A program made the translations under genes and the position numbers. From Allacma fusca (lineage: Eukaryota; Arthropoda; Collembola; Symphypleona; Sminthuridae): 64,000 nucleotides of DNA. This document shows positions 45,758 through 60,648 of the stretch, in pieces. Position 1 is the stretch's first letter; each line of letters opens with the position of its first letter. The stretch covers positions 827,661-891,660 of the forward strand of contig OX359250.1 in the NCBI GenBank assembly GCA_947179485.1, given 5' to 3'. Below the pieces are notes generated by a model. The model did no database searches, was not told the origin of the DNA, and saw only the letters and a program-made list of their open reading frames with translations.

Positions 45758-48700
45758 TTAGCAGACCGCCCGAGTATATTCCCAAAGTATAAAGATTCTG
45801 ATGTGTTCAGCCAACTCCAGAAAAAGTAACCAATGCAACGACGTCATTTTCATCGCTTTTTTCAAAGCTTTCCGATTCATTTTAAATTCGAGATTTGAGC
45901 TTAAGCAGACCGCCCGCGTGTATTCCCAAAGTATAAAGACTCTGATGAGTTCAGCCAACACCTGAAAAAGTAACCAATGCAACGACGTCATCTTCATCGC
46001 TATTTTCAAAGCTTTCCGATTCATATCAAATTTGAGAATTGAGCGTGAGCGGACCGCCCGAGTGTATTCCCAACGTATAAAGATTCTGATGAGTTCAGCC
46101 AACACCTGAAAAAGTAACCAATGCAACGACGTCATTTTCATCGCTATTTTCAAAGTTTTTCGATTCATATCAAAATCGAGAATCGAGCTTTAGCAGACCG
46201 CATGAGTGTATTCCCAAAGTATAAACAGATTCTGATGAGTTCAGCCAACACCCGAAAAAGTTGCCAATGCAACGACGTCATTTTCATCGTTATTTTTACA
46301 GCTTTCTGATTCATCTCAAATTCGAGAATTGAGCTTTAGCAGACCGCCCGCGTGTATTCCCAAAGTATAAAGATTTTGATGAGTTCAGCCAACACCTGAA
46401 AAAGTAACCAATGCAACGACGTCATTTTCATCGCTATTTTCAACGCTTTCCGATTCATCTCAAATTTGAGAATTGAGCGTTAGCAGACCGCTCGAGTGTA
46501 TTCCCGAAGTATAAAGATTCTGATGAGTTCATATAACACCTGAAAAAGTAACCAACGCAACGACGTCATTTTCATCGCTATTTTCAAAGTTTTTTGATTG
46601 ATATCAAATTCGAGAATCGAGCTTTAGCAGACCGCATGAGTGTATTCCCAAAGTATAAACAGATTCTGATGAGTTCAGCCAACACCTGAAAAAGTAACCA
46701 ATATAACGACGTCATTTTCATCGTTATTTTTAAAGCTTTCCGATTCATATCAAATTTGAGAATTGAGCGTTAGCAGACCGCCCGAGTGTATTCCCAAAGT
46801 ATACAGATTCTGATGAGTTCAGCCAACACCCGAAAAAGTAACCAATGCAACGACGTCATTTTCATCGCTATTTTCAAAGTTTTTCGATTGATATCAAATT
46901 CGAGAATCGAGCTTTAGCAGACCCTCCGAGTGTATTCCCAAAGTATAAATAGATTCTGAAGAGTTCAGCCAACACCTGAAAAAGTAACCAATATAACGTC
47001 GTCATTTTCATCGTTCTTTTCAAAGCTTTCCGATTCATCTCAAATTCGAGAATTGAGCTTTAGCAGACCGCCCGAGTATATTCCCAAAGTATAAAGATTC
47101 TGATGTGTTCAGCCAACTCCAGAAAAAGTAACCAATGCAACGACGTCATCTTCATCGCTATTTTCAAAGTTTTTCGATTCATATCAAATTTGAGAATTGA
47201 GCGTGAGCGGACCGCCCGAGTGTATTCCCAACGTATAAAGATTCTGATGAGTTCAGCCAACACCTGAAAAGGTAACCAATGCAACGACGTCATTTTCATC
47301 GCTATTTTCAAAGCTTTCTGATTCAAATTCAAATTTGAGAATTGAGCGTTAGCAGACCGCCCGAGTGTATTCCCAAAGTATAAAGATTCTGATGAGTTCA
47401 GCCAAAACCTGAAAAAGTAACCAATGCAACGACGTCATTTTCATCGCTATTTTCCAAGTTTTTCGATTCAAATTCAAATTTGAGAATTGAGCGTTAGCAG
47501 ACCGCTCGAGTGTATTGCCGAAGTATAAAGATTCGTATGAGTTCATATAACACCTGAAAAAGTAATTAATGCAACGACGTCATTTTCATCGCTATTTTCA
47601 AAGTTTTTTGATTGATATCAAATTCGAGAATCGAGCTTTAGCAGACCGCATGAGTGTATTCCCAAAGTATAAATAGATTCTGATGAGTTCAGCCAACACC
47701 TGAAAAAGTAACCAATATAACGACGTCATTTTCATCGTTATTTTCAAAGCTTTCCGATTCATATCAAATTTGAGAATTGAGCGTTAGCAGACCGCCCGAG
47801 TGTATTCCCAAAGTATACAGATTCTGATGAGTTCAGCCAACACCTGAAAAAGTAACCAATGCAACGACGTCATTTTCATCGCTATTTTCAAAGTTTTTCG
47901 ATTGATATCAAATTCGAGAATCGAACTTTAGCAGACCGCCCGAGTGTATTCCCAAAGTATAAATAGATTCTGAAGAGTTCAGCCAACACCTGAAAAAGTA
48001 ACCAATATAACGTCGTCATTTTCATCGTTCTTTTCAAAGCTTTCCGATTCATCTCAAATTCGAGAATTGAGCTTTAGCAGACCGCCCGAGTATATTCCCA
48101 AAGTATAAAGATTCTGATGTGTTCAGCCAACTCCAGAAAAAGTAACCAATGCAACGACGTCATCTTCATCGCTATTTTCAAAGTTTTTCGATTCATATCA
48201 AATTTGAGAATTGAGCGTGAGCGGACCGCCCGAGTGTATTCCCAACGTATAAAGATTCTGATGAGTTCAGCCAACACCTGAAAAGGTAACCAATGCAACG
48301 ACGTCATCTTCATCGCTATTTTCAAAGTTTTTCGATTCATATCAAAATCGAGAATCGAGCTTTAGCAGACCGCATGGGTGTATTCCCAAAGTATAAACAG
48401 ATTCTGATGAGTTCAGCCAACACCCGAAAAAGTAGCCAATGCAACGACGTCATTTTCATCGTTATTTTTACAGCTTTCCGATTCATCTCAAATTCGAGAA
48501 TTGAGCTTTAGCAGACCGCCCGCGTGTATTCCCAAAGTATAAAGATTTTGATGAGTTCAGCCAACACCTGAAAAAGTAACCAATGCAACGACGTCATTTT
48601 CATCGCTATTTTCAACGCTTTCCGATTCATCTCAAATTCGAGAATTGAGCTTAAGCAGACCGCCCGCGTGTATTCCCAAAGTATAAAGATTCTGTTGAGT

Positions 48701-51700
48701 TCAGCCAACACCTGAAAAAGTAACCAATGCAACGACGTCATTTTCATCGCTATTTTCAAAGTTTTTCGATTCATATCAAATTCGAGAATCGAGCTTTAGC
48801 AGACCGCACGAGTGTATTCCCAAAGTATAAACAGATTCTGATGAGTTCAGCCAACACCCGAAAAAGTAACCAATGCAACGACGTCATTTTCATCGTTATT
48901 TTCAAAGCTTTACGATTCATCTCAAATTCGAGAATCGAGCTTTAGCAGACCGCCCGAGTGTATTCCCAAAGTATAAAGATTCTGATGTGTTCAGCCAACT
49001 CCAGAAAAAGTAACCAATGCAACGACGTCATCTTCATCGCTATTTTCAAAGTTTTTCGATTCATATCAAATTTGAGAATTGAGCGTTAGCAGACCGCTCG
49101 AGTGTATTCCCGAAGTATAAAGATTCTGATGAGTTCATATAACACGTGAAAAAGTAATTAATGCAACGACGTCATTTTCATCGCTATTTTCAAAGTTTTT
49201 TGATTGATATCAAATTCGAGAATCGAGCTTTAGCAGACCGCATGAGTGTATTCCCAAAGTATAAACAGATTCTGATGAGTTCAGCCAACACCTGAAAAAG
49301 TAACCAATATAACGACGCCATTTTCATCGTTATTTTCAAAGCTTTCCGATTCATATCAAATTTGAGAATTGAGCGTTAGCAGACCGCCCGAGTGTATTCC
49401 CAAAGTATACAGATTCTGATGAGTTCAGCCAACTCCAGAAAAAGTAACCAATGCAACGACGTCATCCTCATCGCTATTTTCAAAGTTTTTCGATTCATAT
49501 CAAATTTGAGAATTGAGCGTTAGCAGACCGCCCGAGTGTATTCCCAAAGTATAAAGATTCTGATGTGTTCAGCCAACTCCAGAAAAAGTAACCAATGCAA
49601 CGACGTCATCTTCATCGCTATTTTCAAAGTTTTTCGATTCATATCAAATTTGAGAATTGAGCGTTAGCAGACCGCATGAGTGTATTCCCAAAGTATGAAC
49701 AGATTCTGATGAGTTCAGCCAACACCTGAAAAAGTAACCAATGCAACGACGTCATCTTCATCGCTATTTTCAAAGTTTTTCGATTCATATCAAATTTGAG
49801 AATTGAGCGTTAGCAGACCGCTCGAGTGTATTCCCGAAGTATAAAGATTCTGATGAGTTCATATAACACCTGAAAAAGTAATTAATGCCACGACGTCATT
49901 TTCATCGCTATTTTCAAAGTTTTTTGATTGATATCAAATTCGAGAATCGAGCTTTAGCAGACCGCATGAGTGTATTCCCAAAGTATAAACAGATTCTGAT
50001 GAGTTCAGCCAACACCTGAAAAAGTAACCAATATAACGACGTCATTTTCATCGTTATTTTCAAAGCTTTCCGATTCATATCAAATTTGAGAATTGAGCGT
50101 TAGCAGACCGCCCGAGTGTATTCCCAAAGTATACAGATTCTGATGAGTTCAGCCAACTCCAGAAAAAGTAACCAATGCAACGACGTCATCTTCATCGCTA
50201 TTTTCAAAGTTTTTCGATTCAAATTCAAATTTGAGAATTGAGCGTTAGCAGACCGCATGAGTGTATTCCCAAAGTATGAACAGATTCTGATGTGTTCAGC
50301 CAACTCCAGAAAAAGTAACCAATGCAACGACGTCATCTTCATCGCTATTTTCAAAGTTTTTCGATTCATATCAAATTTGAGAATTGAGCGTTAGCAGACC
50401 GCATGAGTGTATTCCCAAAGTATGAACAGATTCTGATGAGTTCAGCCAACACCTGAAAAAGTAACCAATGCAACGACGTCATCTTCATCGCTATTTTCAA
50501 AGTTTTTCGATTCATATCAAATTTGAGAATTGAGCGTTAGCAGACCGCTCGAGTGTATTCCCGAAGTATAAAGATTCTGATGAGTTCATATAACACCTGA
50601 AAAAGTAATTAATGCCACGACGTCATTTTCATCGCTATTTTCAAAGTTTTTTGATTGATATCAAATTCGAGAATCGAGCTTTAGCAGACCGCATGAGTGT
50701 ATTCCCAAAGTATAAACAGATTCTGATGAGTTCAGCCAACACCTGAAAAAGTAACCAATATAACGACGTCATTTTCATCGTTATTTTCAAAGCTTTCCGA
50801 TTCATATCAAATTTGAGAATTGAGCGTTAGCAGACCGCCCGAGTGTATTCCCAAAGTATACAGATTCTGATGAGTTCAGCCAACTCCAGAAAAAGTAACC
50901 AATGCAACGACGTCATCTTCATCGCTATTTTCAAAGTTTTTCGATTCAAATTCAAATTTGAGAATTGAGCGTTAGCAGACCGCCCGAGTGTATTCCCAAA
51001 GTATAAAGATTCTGATGAGTTCAGCCAACACCTGAAAAAGTAACCAATGCAACGACGTCATTTTCATCGCCATTTTCAAAGTTTTTCGATTCATATCAAA
51101 ATCGAGAATCGAGCTTTAGCAGACCGCATGAGTGTATTCCCAAAGTATAAACAGATTCTGATGAGTTCAGCCAACACCCGAAAAAGTTACTAATGCAACG
51201 ACGTCATTTTCATCGTTATTTTTACAGCTTTCCGATTCATCTCAAATTCGAGAATTGAGCTTTAGCAGACCGCCCGCGTGTATTCCCAAAGTATAAAGAT
51301 TTTGATGAGTTCAGCCAACACCTGAAAAAGTAACCAATGCAACGACGTCATTTTCATCGTGATTTTCAAAGCTTTCCGATTCATCTCAAATTCGAGAATT
51401 GAGCTTAAGCAGACCGCCCGCGTGTATTCCCAAAGTATAAAGATTCTGATGAGTTCAGCCAACACCTGAAAAAGTAACCAATGCAACGACGTCATCTTCA
51501 TCGCTATTTTCAAAGCTTTCCGATTCATATCAAATTTGAGAATTGAGCGTTAGCAGACGGCCCAAGTGTATTCCCAAAGTATAAAGATTCTGATGAGTTC
51601 AGCCAACTCCAGAAAATGTAACCAATGCAACGACGTCATCTTCATCGCTATTTTCAAAGTTTTTCGATTCATATCAAATTTGAGAATTGAGCGTGAGCGG

Positions 51701-54700
51701 ACCGCCCGAGTGTATTCCCAACGTATAAAGATTCTGATGAGTTCAGCCAACACCTGAAAAAGTAACCAATGCAATGACGTCATTTTCATCGCTATTTTTA
51801 AAGTTTTTCGATTCATATCAAAATCGAGAATCGAGCTTTAGCAGACCGCATGAGTGTTTTCCCAAAGTATAAACAGATTCTGATGAGTTCAGCCAACACC
51901 CGAAAAAGTTGCCAATGCAACGACGTCATTTTCATCGTTATTTTTACAGCTTTCCGATTCATCTCAAATTCGAGAATTGAGCTTTAGCAGACCGCCCGCG
52001 TGTATTCCCAAAGTATAAAGATTTTGATGAGTTCAGCAAACACCTGAAAAAGTAACCAATGCAACGACGTCATTTTCATCGCTATTTTCAACGCTTTCCG
52101 ATTCATCTCAAATTCGAGAATTGAGCTTAAGCAGACCGCCCGCGTGTATTCCCAAAGTATAAAGATTCTGTTGAGTTCAGCCAACACCTGAAAAAGTAAC
52201 CAATGCAACGACGTCATTTTCATCGGTATTTTCAAAGTTTTTCGATTCATATCAAATTCGAGAATCGAGCTTTAGCAGACCGCACGAGTGTATTCCCAAA
52301 GTATAAACAGATTCTGATGAGTTCAGCCAACACCCGAAAAAGTAACCAATGCAACGACGTCATTTTCATCGTTATTTTCAAAGCTTTACGATTCATCTCA
52401 AATTCGAGAATTGAGCTTTAGCAGACCGCCCGAGTGTATTCCCAAATTATAAAGATTTTGATGAGTTCAGCCAACACCTGAAAAAGTAACCAATGCAACG
52501 ACGTCATTTTCATCGCTTTTTTCAAAGCTTTCCGATTCATCTCAAATTCGAGAATTGAGCTTAAGCAGACCGCCCGAGTGTATTCCGAAAGTATAAAGAT
52601 TCTGATGTGTTCAGCCAACTCCAGAAAAAGTAACCAATGCAACGACGTCATTTTCATCGCTATTTTCAAAACTTTCCGATTCATCTCAAATTCGAGAATT
52701 GAGCTTAAGCAGACCGCCCGCGTGTATTCCCAAAGTTTAAAGAGATTGGCGGGTTCACAAAAACCATTGAAAGTGACCAGAGCTACGACGTCATCTTCAT
52801 CGCTATTTTCAAAGTTTTTCGATTCATATCAAAATCGAGAATCGAGCTTTAGCAGACCGCATGAGTGTATTCCCAAAGTATAAACAGATTCTAATGAGTT
52901 CAGCCAACACCCGAAAAAGTGGCCAATGCAATGACGTCATTTTCATCGTTATTTTTAACGCTTTCCGATTCATCTCAAATTCGAGAATTGAGCTTAAGCA
53001 GACCGCCCGCGTGTATTCCCAAAGTATAAAGATTCTGATGATTTCAGCCAACACCTGAAAAAGTAACCAATGCAACGACGTCATTTTCATCGCAATTTTC
53101 AAAGTTTTTCGATTCATATCCAATTCGAGAATCGAGCTTTAGCAGACCGCACGAGTGTATTCCCAAAGTATAAACAGATTCTGATGAGTTCAGCCAACAC
53201 CCGAAAAAGTAACCAATGCAACGACGTCATTTTCATCGTTATTTTTACAGCTTTCCGATTCATCTCAAATTCGAGAATTGAGCTTTAGCAGACCGCCCGC
53301 GTGTATTCCCAAAGTATAAAGATTTTGATGAGTTCAGCCAACACCTGAAAAAGTAACCAATGCAACGACGTCATTTTCATCGCTTTTTTCAAAGCTTTCC
53401 GATTCATCTCAAATTCGAGAATTGAGATAAGCAGACCGCCCGAGTGTATTCCGAAAGTATAAAGATTCTGATGTGTTCAGCCAACTCCAGAAAAAGTAAC
53501 CAATGCAACGACGTCATTTTCATCGCTATTTTCAAAACTTTCCGATTCATCTCAAATTCGAGAATTGAGCTTAAGCAGACCGCCCGCGTGTATTCCCAAA
53601 GTTTAAAGAGATTGGCGGGTTCACAAAAACCATTGAAAGTGACCAGAGCTACGACGTCATCTTCATCGCTATTTTCAAAGTTTTTCGATTCATATCAAAA
53701 TCGAGAATCGAGCTTTAGCAGACCGCATGAGTGTATTCCCAAAGTATAAACAGATTCTAATGAGTTCAGCCAACACCCGAAAAAGTGGCCAATGCAACGA
53801 CGTCATTTTCATCGTTATTTTTAACGCTTTCCGATTCATCTCAAATTCGAGAATTGAGCTTTAGCAGACCGCCCGCGTGTATTCCCAAAGTATAAAGATT
53901 TTGATGAGTTCAGCCAACACCTGAAAAAGTAACCAATGCAACGACGTCATTTTCATCGCTATTTTCAACGCTTTCCGATTCATCTCAAATTCGAGAATTG
54001 AGCTTAAGCAGACCGCCCGCGTGTATTCCCAAAGTATAAAGATTCTGATGATTTCAGCCAACACCTGAAAAAGTAACCAATGCAACGACGTCATTTTCAT
54101 CGCAATTTTCAAAGTTTTTCGATTCATATCCAATTCGAGAATCGAGCTTTAGCAGACCGCACGAGTGTATTCCCAAAGTATAAACAGATTCTGATGAGTT
54201 CAGCCAACACCCGAAAAAGTAACCAATGCAACGACGTCATTTTCATCGTTATTTTTACAGCTTTCCGATTCATCTCAAATTCGAGAATTGAGCTTTAGCA
54301 GACCGCCCGCGTGTATTCCCAAAGTATAAAGATTTTGATGAGTTCAGCCAACACCTGAAAAAGTAACCAATGCAACGACGTCATTTTCATCGCTATTTTC
54401 AACGCTTTCCGATTCATCTCAAATTCGAGAATTGAGCTTAAGCAGACCGCCCGCGTGTATTCCCAAAGTATAAAGATTCTGTTGAGTTCAGCCAACACCT
54501 GAAAAAGTAACCAATGCAACGACGTCATTTTCATCGCTATTTTCAAAGTTTTTCGATTCATATCAAATTCGAGAATCGAGCTTTAGCAGACCGCACGAGT
54601 GTATTCCCAAAGTATAAACAGATTCTGATGAGTTCAGCCAACACCCGAAAAAGTAACCAATGCAACGACGTCATTTTCATCGTTATTTTCAAAGCTTTAC

Positions 54701-56219
54701 GATTCATCTCAAATTCGAGAATTGAGCTTTAGCAGACCGCCCGAGTGTATTCCCAAATTATAATGATTTTGATGAGTTCAGCCAACACCTGAAAAAGTAA
54801 CCAATGCAACGACGTCATTTTCATCGCTTTTTTCAAAGCTTTCCGATTCATCTCAAATTCGAGAATTGAGCTTAAGCAGACCGCCCGCGTGTATTCCCAA
54901 AGTATAAAGATTCTGATGAGTTCAGCCAACACCTAAAAGTAACCAATGCAACGACGTCATTTTCATCGTTATTTTCAAAGCTTTCCGATTCATCTCAAAT
55001 ACGAGAATTGAGCTTTAGCAGACCGCCCGCGTGTATTCCGAAAGTATAAAGATTCTGATGTGTTAAGCCAACTCCAGAAAAAGTAACCAATGCAACGACG
55101 TCATCTTCATCGCTCTTTTCAAAGTTTTTCGATTCATATCAAATTTGAGAATTGAGCGTTAGCGGACCGCCCGAGTGTATTCCGAAAGTATAAAGATTCT
55201 GATGTGTTCAGCCAACTCCAGAAAAAGTAACCAATGCAACGACGTCATCTTCATCGCTATTTTCAAAGTTTTTCGATTCATATCAAATTTGAGAATTGAG
55301 CGTTAGCAGACCGCCCGAGTGTATTCCCAAAGTATAAAGATTCTGATGAGTTCAGCCAACACCTGAAAAAGTAACCAATGCAACGACGTCATTTTCATCG
55401 CTATTTTCAAAGTTTTTCGATTCATATCAAAATCGAGAATCGAGCTTTAGCAGACCGCATGAGTGTATTCCCAAAGTATAAACAGATTCTAATGAGTTCA
55501 GCCAACACCCGAAAAAGTGGCCAATGCAACGACGTCATTTTCATTGTTATTTTTAACGCTTTCCGATTCATCTCAAATTCGAGAATTGAGCTTTAGCAGA
55601 CCGCCCGCGTGTATTCCCAAAGTATAAAGATTTTGATGAGTTCAGCCAACACCTGAAAAAGTAACCAATGCAACGACGTCATTTTCATCGCTATTTTCAA
55701 CGCTTTCCGATTCATCTCAAATTCGAGAATTGAGCTTAAGCAGACCGCCCGCGTGTATTCCCAAAGTATAAAGATTCTGATGAGTTCAGCCAACACCTGA
55801 AAAAGTAACCAATGCAACGACGTCATTTTCATCGTTATTTTCAAAGTTTTTTGATTCATATCAAATTTGAGAATTGAGCGTTAGCGGACCGCCCGAGTGT
55901 ATTCCCAAAGTATAAAGATTCTGATGAGTTCAGAAACACCTGAAAAAGTAACCAATGCAACGACGTCATCTTCATCGCTATTTTCAAAGTTTTTCGATTC
56001 ATATCCAATTCGAGAATCGAGCTTTAGCAGACCGCACGAGTGTATTCCCAAAGTATAAACAGATTCTGATGAGTTCAGCCAACACACGAAAAAGTAACCA
56101 ATGCAACGACGTCATTTTCATCGTTATTTTCAAAGCTTTACGATTCATCTCAAATTCGAGAATTGAGCTTTAGCAGACCGCCCAAATGTATTCCCAAATT
56201 ATAAACATTTTGATGAGTT

Positions 56220-59100
56220 CAGCCAACACCTGAAAAAGTAACCAATGCAACGACGTCATCTTCATCGCTATTTTCAAAGTTTTTCGATTCATATCAAATT
56301 TGAGAATTGAGCGTTAGCAGACCGCCCGAGTGTATTCCCAAAGTATAAAGATTCTGATGAGTTCAGCCAACACCTGAAAAAGTAACCAATGCAACGACGT
56401 CATTTTCATCGCTATTTTCAAAGTTTTTCGATTCATATCAAAATCGAGAATCGAGCTTTAGCAGACCGCATGAGTGTATTCCCAAAGTATAAACAGATTC
56501 TAATGAGTTCAGCCAACACCCGAAAAAGTGGCCAATGCAACGACGTCATTTTCATTGTTATTTTTAACGCTTTCCGATTCATCTCAAATTCGAGAATTGA
56601 GCTTTAGCAGACCGCCCGCGTGTATTCCCAAAGTATAAAGATTTTGATGAGTTCAGCCAACACCTGAAAAAGTAACCAATGCAACGACGTCATTTTCATC
56701 GCTATTTTCAACGCTTTCCGATTCATCTCAAATTCGAGAATTGAGCTTAAGCAGACCGCCCGCGTGTATTCCCAAAGTATAAAGATTCTGATGAGTTCAG
56801 CCAACACCTGAAAAAGTAACCAATGCAACGACGTCATTTTCATCGTTATTTTCAAAGTTTTTCGATTCATATCAAATTTGAGAATTGAGCGTTAGTGGAC
56901 CGCGCGAGTGTATTCCCAAAGTATAAAGATTCTGATGAGTTCAGAAACACCTGAAAAAGTAACCAATGCAACGACGTCATGTTCATCGCTATTTTCAAAG
57001 TTTTTCGATTCATATCCAATTCGAGAATCGAGCTTTAGCAGACCGCACGAGTGTATTCCCAAAGTATAAACAGATTCTGATGAGTTCAGCCAACACCCGA
57101 AAAAGTAACCAATGCAACGACGTCATTTTCATCGTTATTTTCAAAGCTTTACGATTCATCTCAAATTCGAGAATTGAGCTTTAGCAGACCGCCCAAATGT
57201 ATTCCCAAATTATAAACATTTTGATGAGTTCAGCCAACACCTGAAAAAGTAACCAATGCAACGACGTCATCTTCATCGCTATTTTCAAAGTTTTTCGATT
57301 CATATCAAATTTGAGAATTGAGCGTTAGCAGACCGCTCGAGTGTATTCCCGAAGTATAAAGATTCTGATGAGTTCATATAACACCTGAAAAAGTAATTAA
57401 TGCAACGACGTCATTTTCATCGCTATTTTCAAAGTTTTTTGATTGATATCAAATTCGAGAATCGAGCTTTAGCAGACCGCATGAGTGTATTCCCAAAGTA
57501 TAAACAGATTCTGATGAGTTCAGCCAACACCTGAAAAAGTAACCAATATAACGACGTCATTTTCATCGTTATTTTCAAAGCTTTCCGATTCATATCAAAT
57601 TTGAGAATTGAGCGTTAGCAGACCGCCCGAGTGTATTCCCAAAGCATACAGATTCTGATGAGTTCAGCCAACTCCAGAAAAAGTAACCAATGCAACGACG
57701 TCATCTTCATCGCTATTTTCAAAGTTTTTCGATTCAAATTCCAATTTGAGAATTGAGCGTTAGCAGACCGCCCGAGTGTATTCCCAAAGTATAAAGATTC
57801 TGATGAGTTCAGCCAACACCTGAAAAAGTAACCAATGCAACGACGTCATTTTCATCGCTATTTTCAAAGTTTTTCGATTCATATCAAAATCGAGAATCGA
57901 GCTTTAGCAGACCGCATGAGTGTATTCCCAAAGTATAAACAGATTCTAATGAGTTCAGCCAACACCCGAAAAAGTGGCCAATGCAACGACGTCATTTTCA
58001 TTGTTATTTTTAACGCTTTCCGATTCATCTCAAATTCGAGAATTGAGCTTTAGCAGACCGCCCGCGTGTATTCCCAAAGTATAAAGATTTTGATGAGTTC
58101 AGCCAACACCTGAAAAAGTAACCAATGCAACGACGTCATTTTCATCGCTATTTTCAACGCTTTCCGATTCATCTCAAATTCGAGAATTGAGCTTAAGCAG
58201 ACCGCCCGCGTGTATTCCCAAAGTATAAAGATTCTGATGAGTTCAGCCAACACCTGAAAAAGTAACCAATGCAACGACGTCATTTTCATCGTTATTTTCA
58301 AAGTTTTTCGATTCATATCAAATTTGAGAATTGAGCGTTAGTGGACCGCGCGAGTGTATTCCCAAAGTATAAAGATTCTGATGAGTTCAGAAACACCTGA
58401 AAAAGTAACCAATGCAACGACGTCATGTTCATCGCTATTTTCAAAGTTTTTCGATTCATATCCAATTCGAGAATCGAGCTTTAGCAGACCGCACGAGTGT
58501 ATTCCCAAAGTATAAACAGATTCTGATGAGTTCAGCCAACACCCGAAAAAGTAACCAATGCAACGACGTCATTTTCATCGTTATTTTCAAAGCTTTACGA
58601 TTCATCTCAAATTCGAGAATTGAGCTTTAGCAGACCGCCCAAATGTATTCCCAAATTATAAACATTTTGATGAGTTCAGCCAACACCTGAAAAAGTAACC
58701 AATGCAACGACGTCATCTTCATCGCTATTTTCAAAGTTTTTCGATTCATATCAAATTTGAGAATTGAGCGTTAGCAGACCGCTCGAGTGTATTCCCGAAG
58801 TATAAAGATTCTGATGAGTTCATATAACACCTGAAAAAGTAATTAATGCAACGACGTCATTTTCATCGCTATTTTCAAAGTTTTTTGATTGATATCAAAT
58901 TCGAGAATCGAGCTTTAGCAGACCGCATGAGTGTATTCCCAAAGTATAAACAGATTCTGATGAGTTCAGCCAACACCTGAAAAAGTAACCAATATAACGA
59001 CGTCATTTTCATCGTTATTTTCAAAGCTTTCCGATTCATATCAAATTTGAGAATTGAGCGTTAGCAGACCGCCCGAGTGTATTCCCAAAGCATACAGATT
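56220..59100. repeat. Higher-order repeat, 1,446-bp period (10 units)
   Basis: About 56390-57660 is repeated at about 57835-59105 with virtually no visible change. Landmarks: 56389/57835, 56604/58050, 56966/58412, the CCAAATGTATTCCCAAATTA variant, and the AAAGCATACAG variant at 57644/59090. A seven-unit version (1,011 bp) precedes it from about 55378. Confidence 0.85.
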
Positions 59101-60648
59101 CTGATGAGTTCAGCCAACTCCAGAAAAAGTAACCAATGCAACGACGTCATCTTCATCGCTATTTTCAAAGTTTTTCGATTCAAATTCCAATTTGAGAATT
59201 GAGCGTTAGCAGACCGCCCGAGTGTATTCCCAAAGTATAAAGATTCTGATGAGTTCAGCCAACACCTGAAAAAGTAACCAATGCAACGACGTCATTTTCA
59301 TCGCTATTTTCAAAGTTTTTCGATTCATATCAAAATCGAGAATCGAGCTTTAGCAGACTGCATGAGTGTATTCCCAAAGTTTAAAGATTTTGATGCGTTC
59401 AGCCAACACCTGAAAAAGTAACCAATGCAACGACGTCATTTTCATCTCTTTTTTCAAAGCTTTCCGATTCATCTCAAATTCGAGAATTGAGCTTAAGCAG
59501 ACCGCCCGCGTGTATTCCCAAAGTATAAAGATTCTGATGAGTTCAGCCAACACCTAAAAAAGTAACCAATGCAACGACGTCATTTTCATCGTTATTTTCA
59601 AAGTTTTTCGATTCATATCAAATTTGAGAATTGAGCGTTAGCGGACCGCCCGAGTGTATTCCCAAAGTATAAAGATTCTGATGAGTTCAGAAACACCTGA
59701 AAAAGTAACCAATGCAACGACGTCATCTTCATCGCTATTTTCAAAGTTTTTCGATTCATATCAAATTTGAGAATTGAGCGTTAGCAGACCGCCCGAGTGT
59801 ATTCCCAAAGTATAAAGATTCTGATGAGTTCAGCCAACACCTGAAAAAGTAACCAATGCAACGACGTCATTTTCATCGCTATTTTCAAAGTTTTTCGATT
59901 CATATCAAAATCGAGAATCGAGCTTTAGCAGACCGCATGAGTGTATTCCCAAAGTATAAACAGATTCTGATGAGTTCAGCCAACACCCGAAAAAGTGGCC
60001 AATGCAACGACGTCATTTTCATCGTTATTTTTAACGCTTTCCGATTCATCTCAAATTCGAGAATTGAGCTTTAGCAGACCGCCCGCGTGTATTCCCAAAG
60101 TATAAAGATTTTGATGAGTTCAGCCAACACCTGAAAAAGTAACCAATGCAACGACGTCATTTTCATCGCTATTTTCAACGCTTTCCGATTCATCTCAAAT
60201 TCGAGAATTGAGCTTAAGCAGACCGCCCGCGTGTATTCCCAAAGTATAAAGATTCTGATGAGTTCAGCCAACACCTGAAAAAGTAACCAATGCAACGACG
60301 TCATTTTCATCGCAATTTTCAAAGTTTTTCGATTCATATCAAATTCGAGAATCGAGCTTTAGCAGACCGCACGAGTGTATTCCCAAAGTATAAACAGATT
60401 CTGATGAGTTCAGCCAACACCCGAAAAAGTAACCAATGCAACGACGTCCTTTTCATCGTTATTTTCAAAGCTTTACGATTCATCTCAAATTCGAGAATTG
60501 AGCTTTAGCAGACCGCCCAAATGTATTCCCAAATTATAAACATTTTGATGAGTTCAGCCAACACCTGAAAAAGTAACCAATACAACGACGTCATTTTCAT
60601 CGCTATTTTCAAAGCTTTCCGATTCATCTCAAATTCGAGAATTGAGCT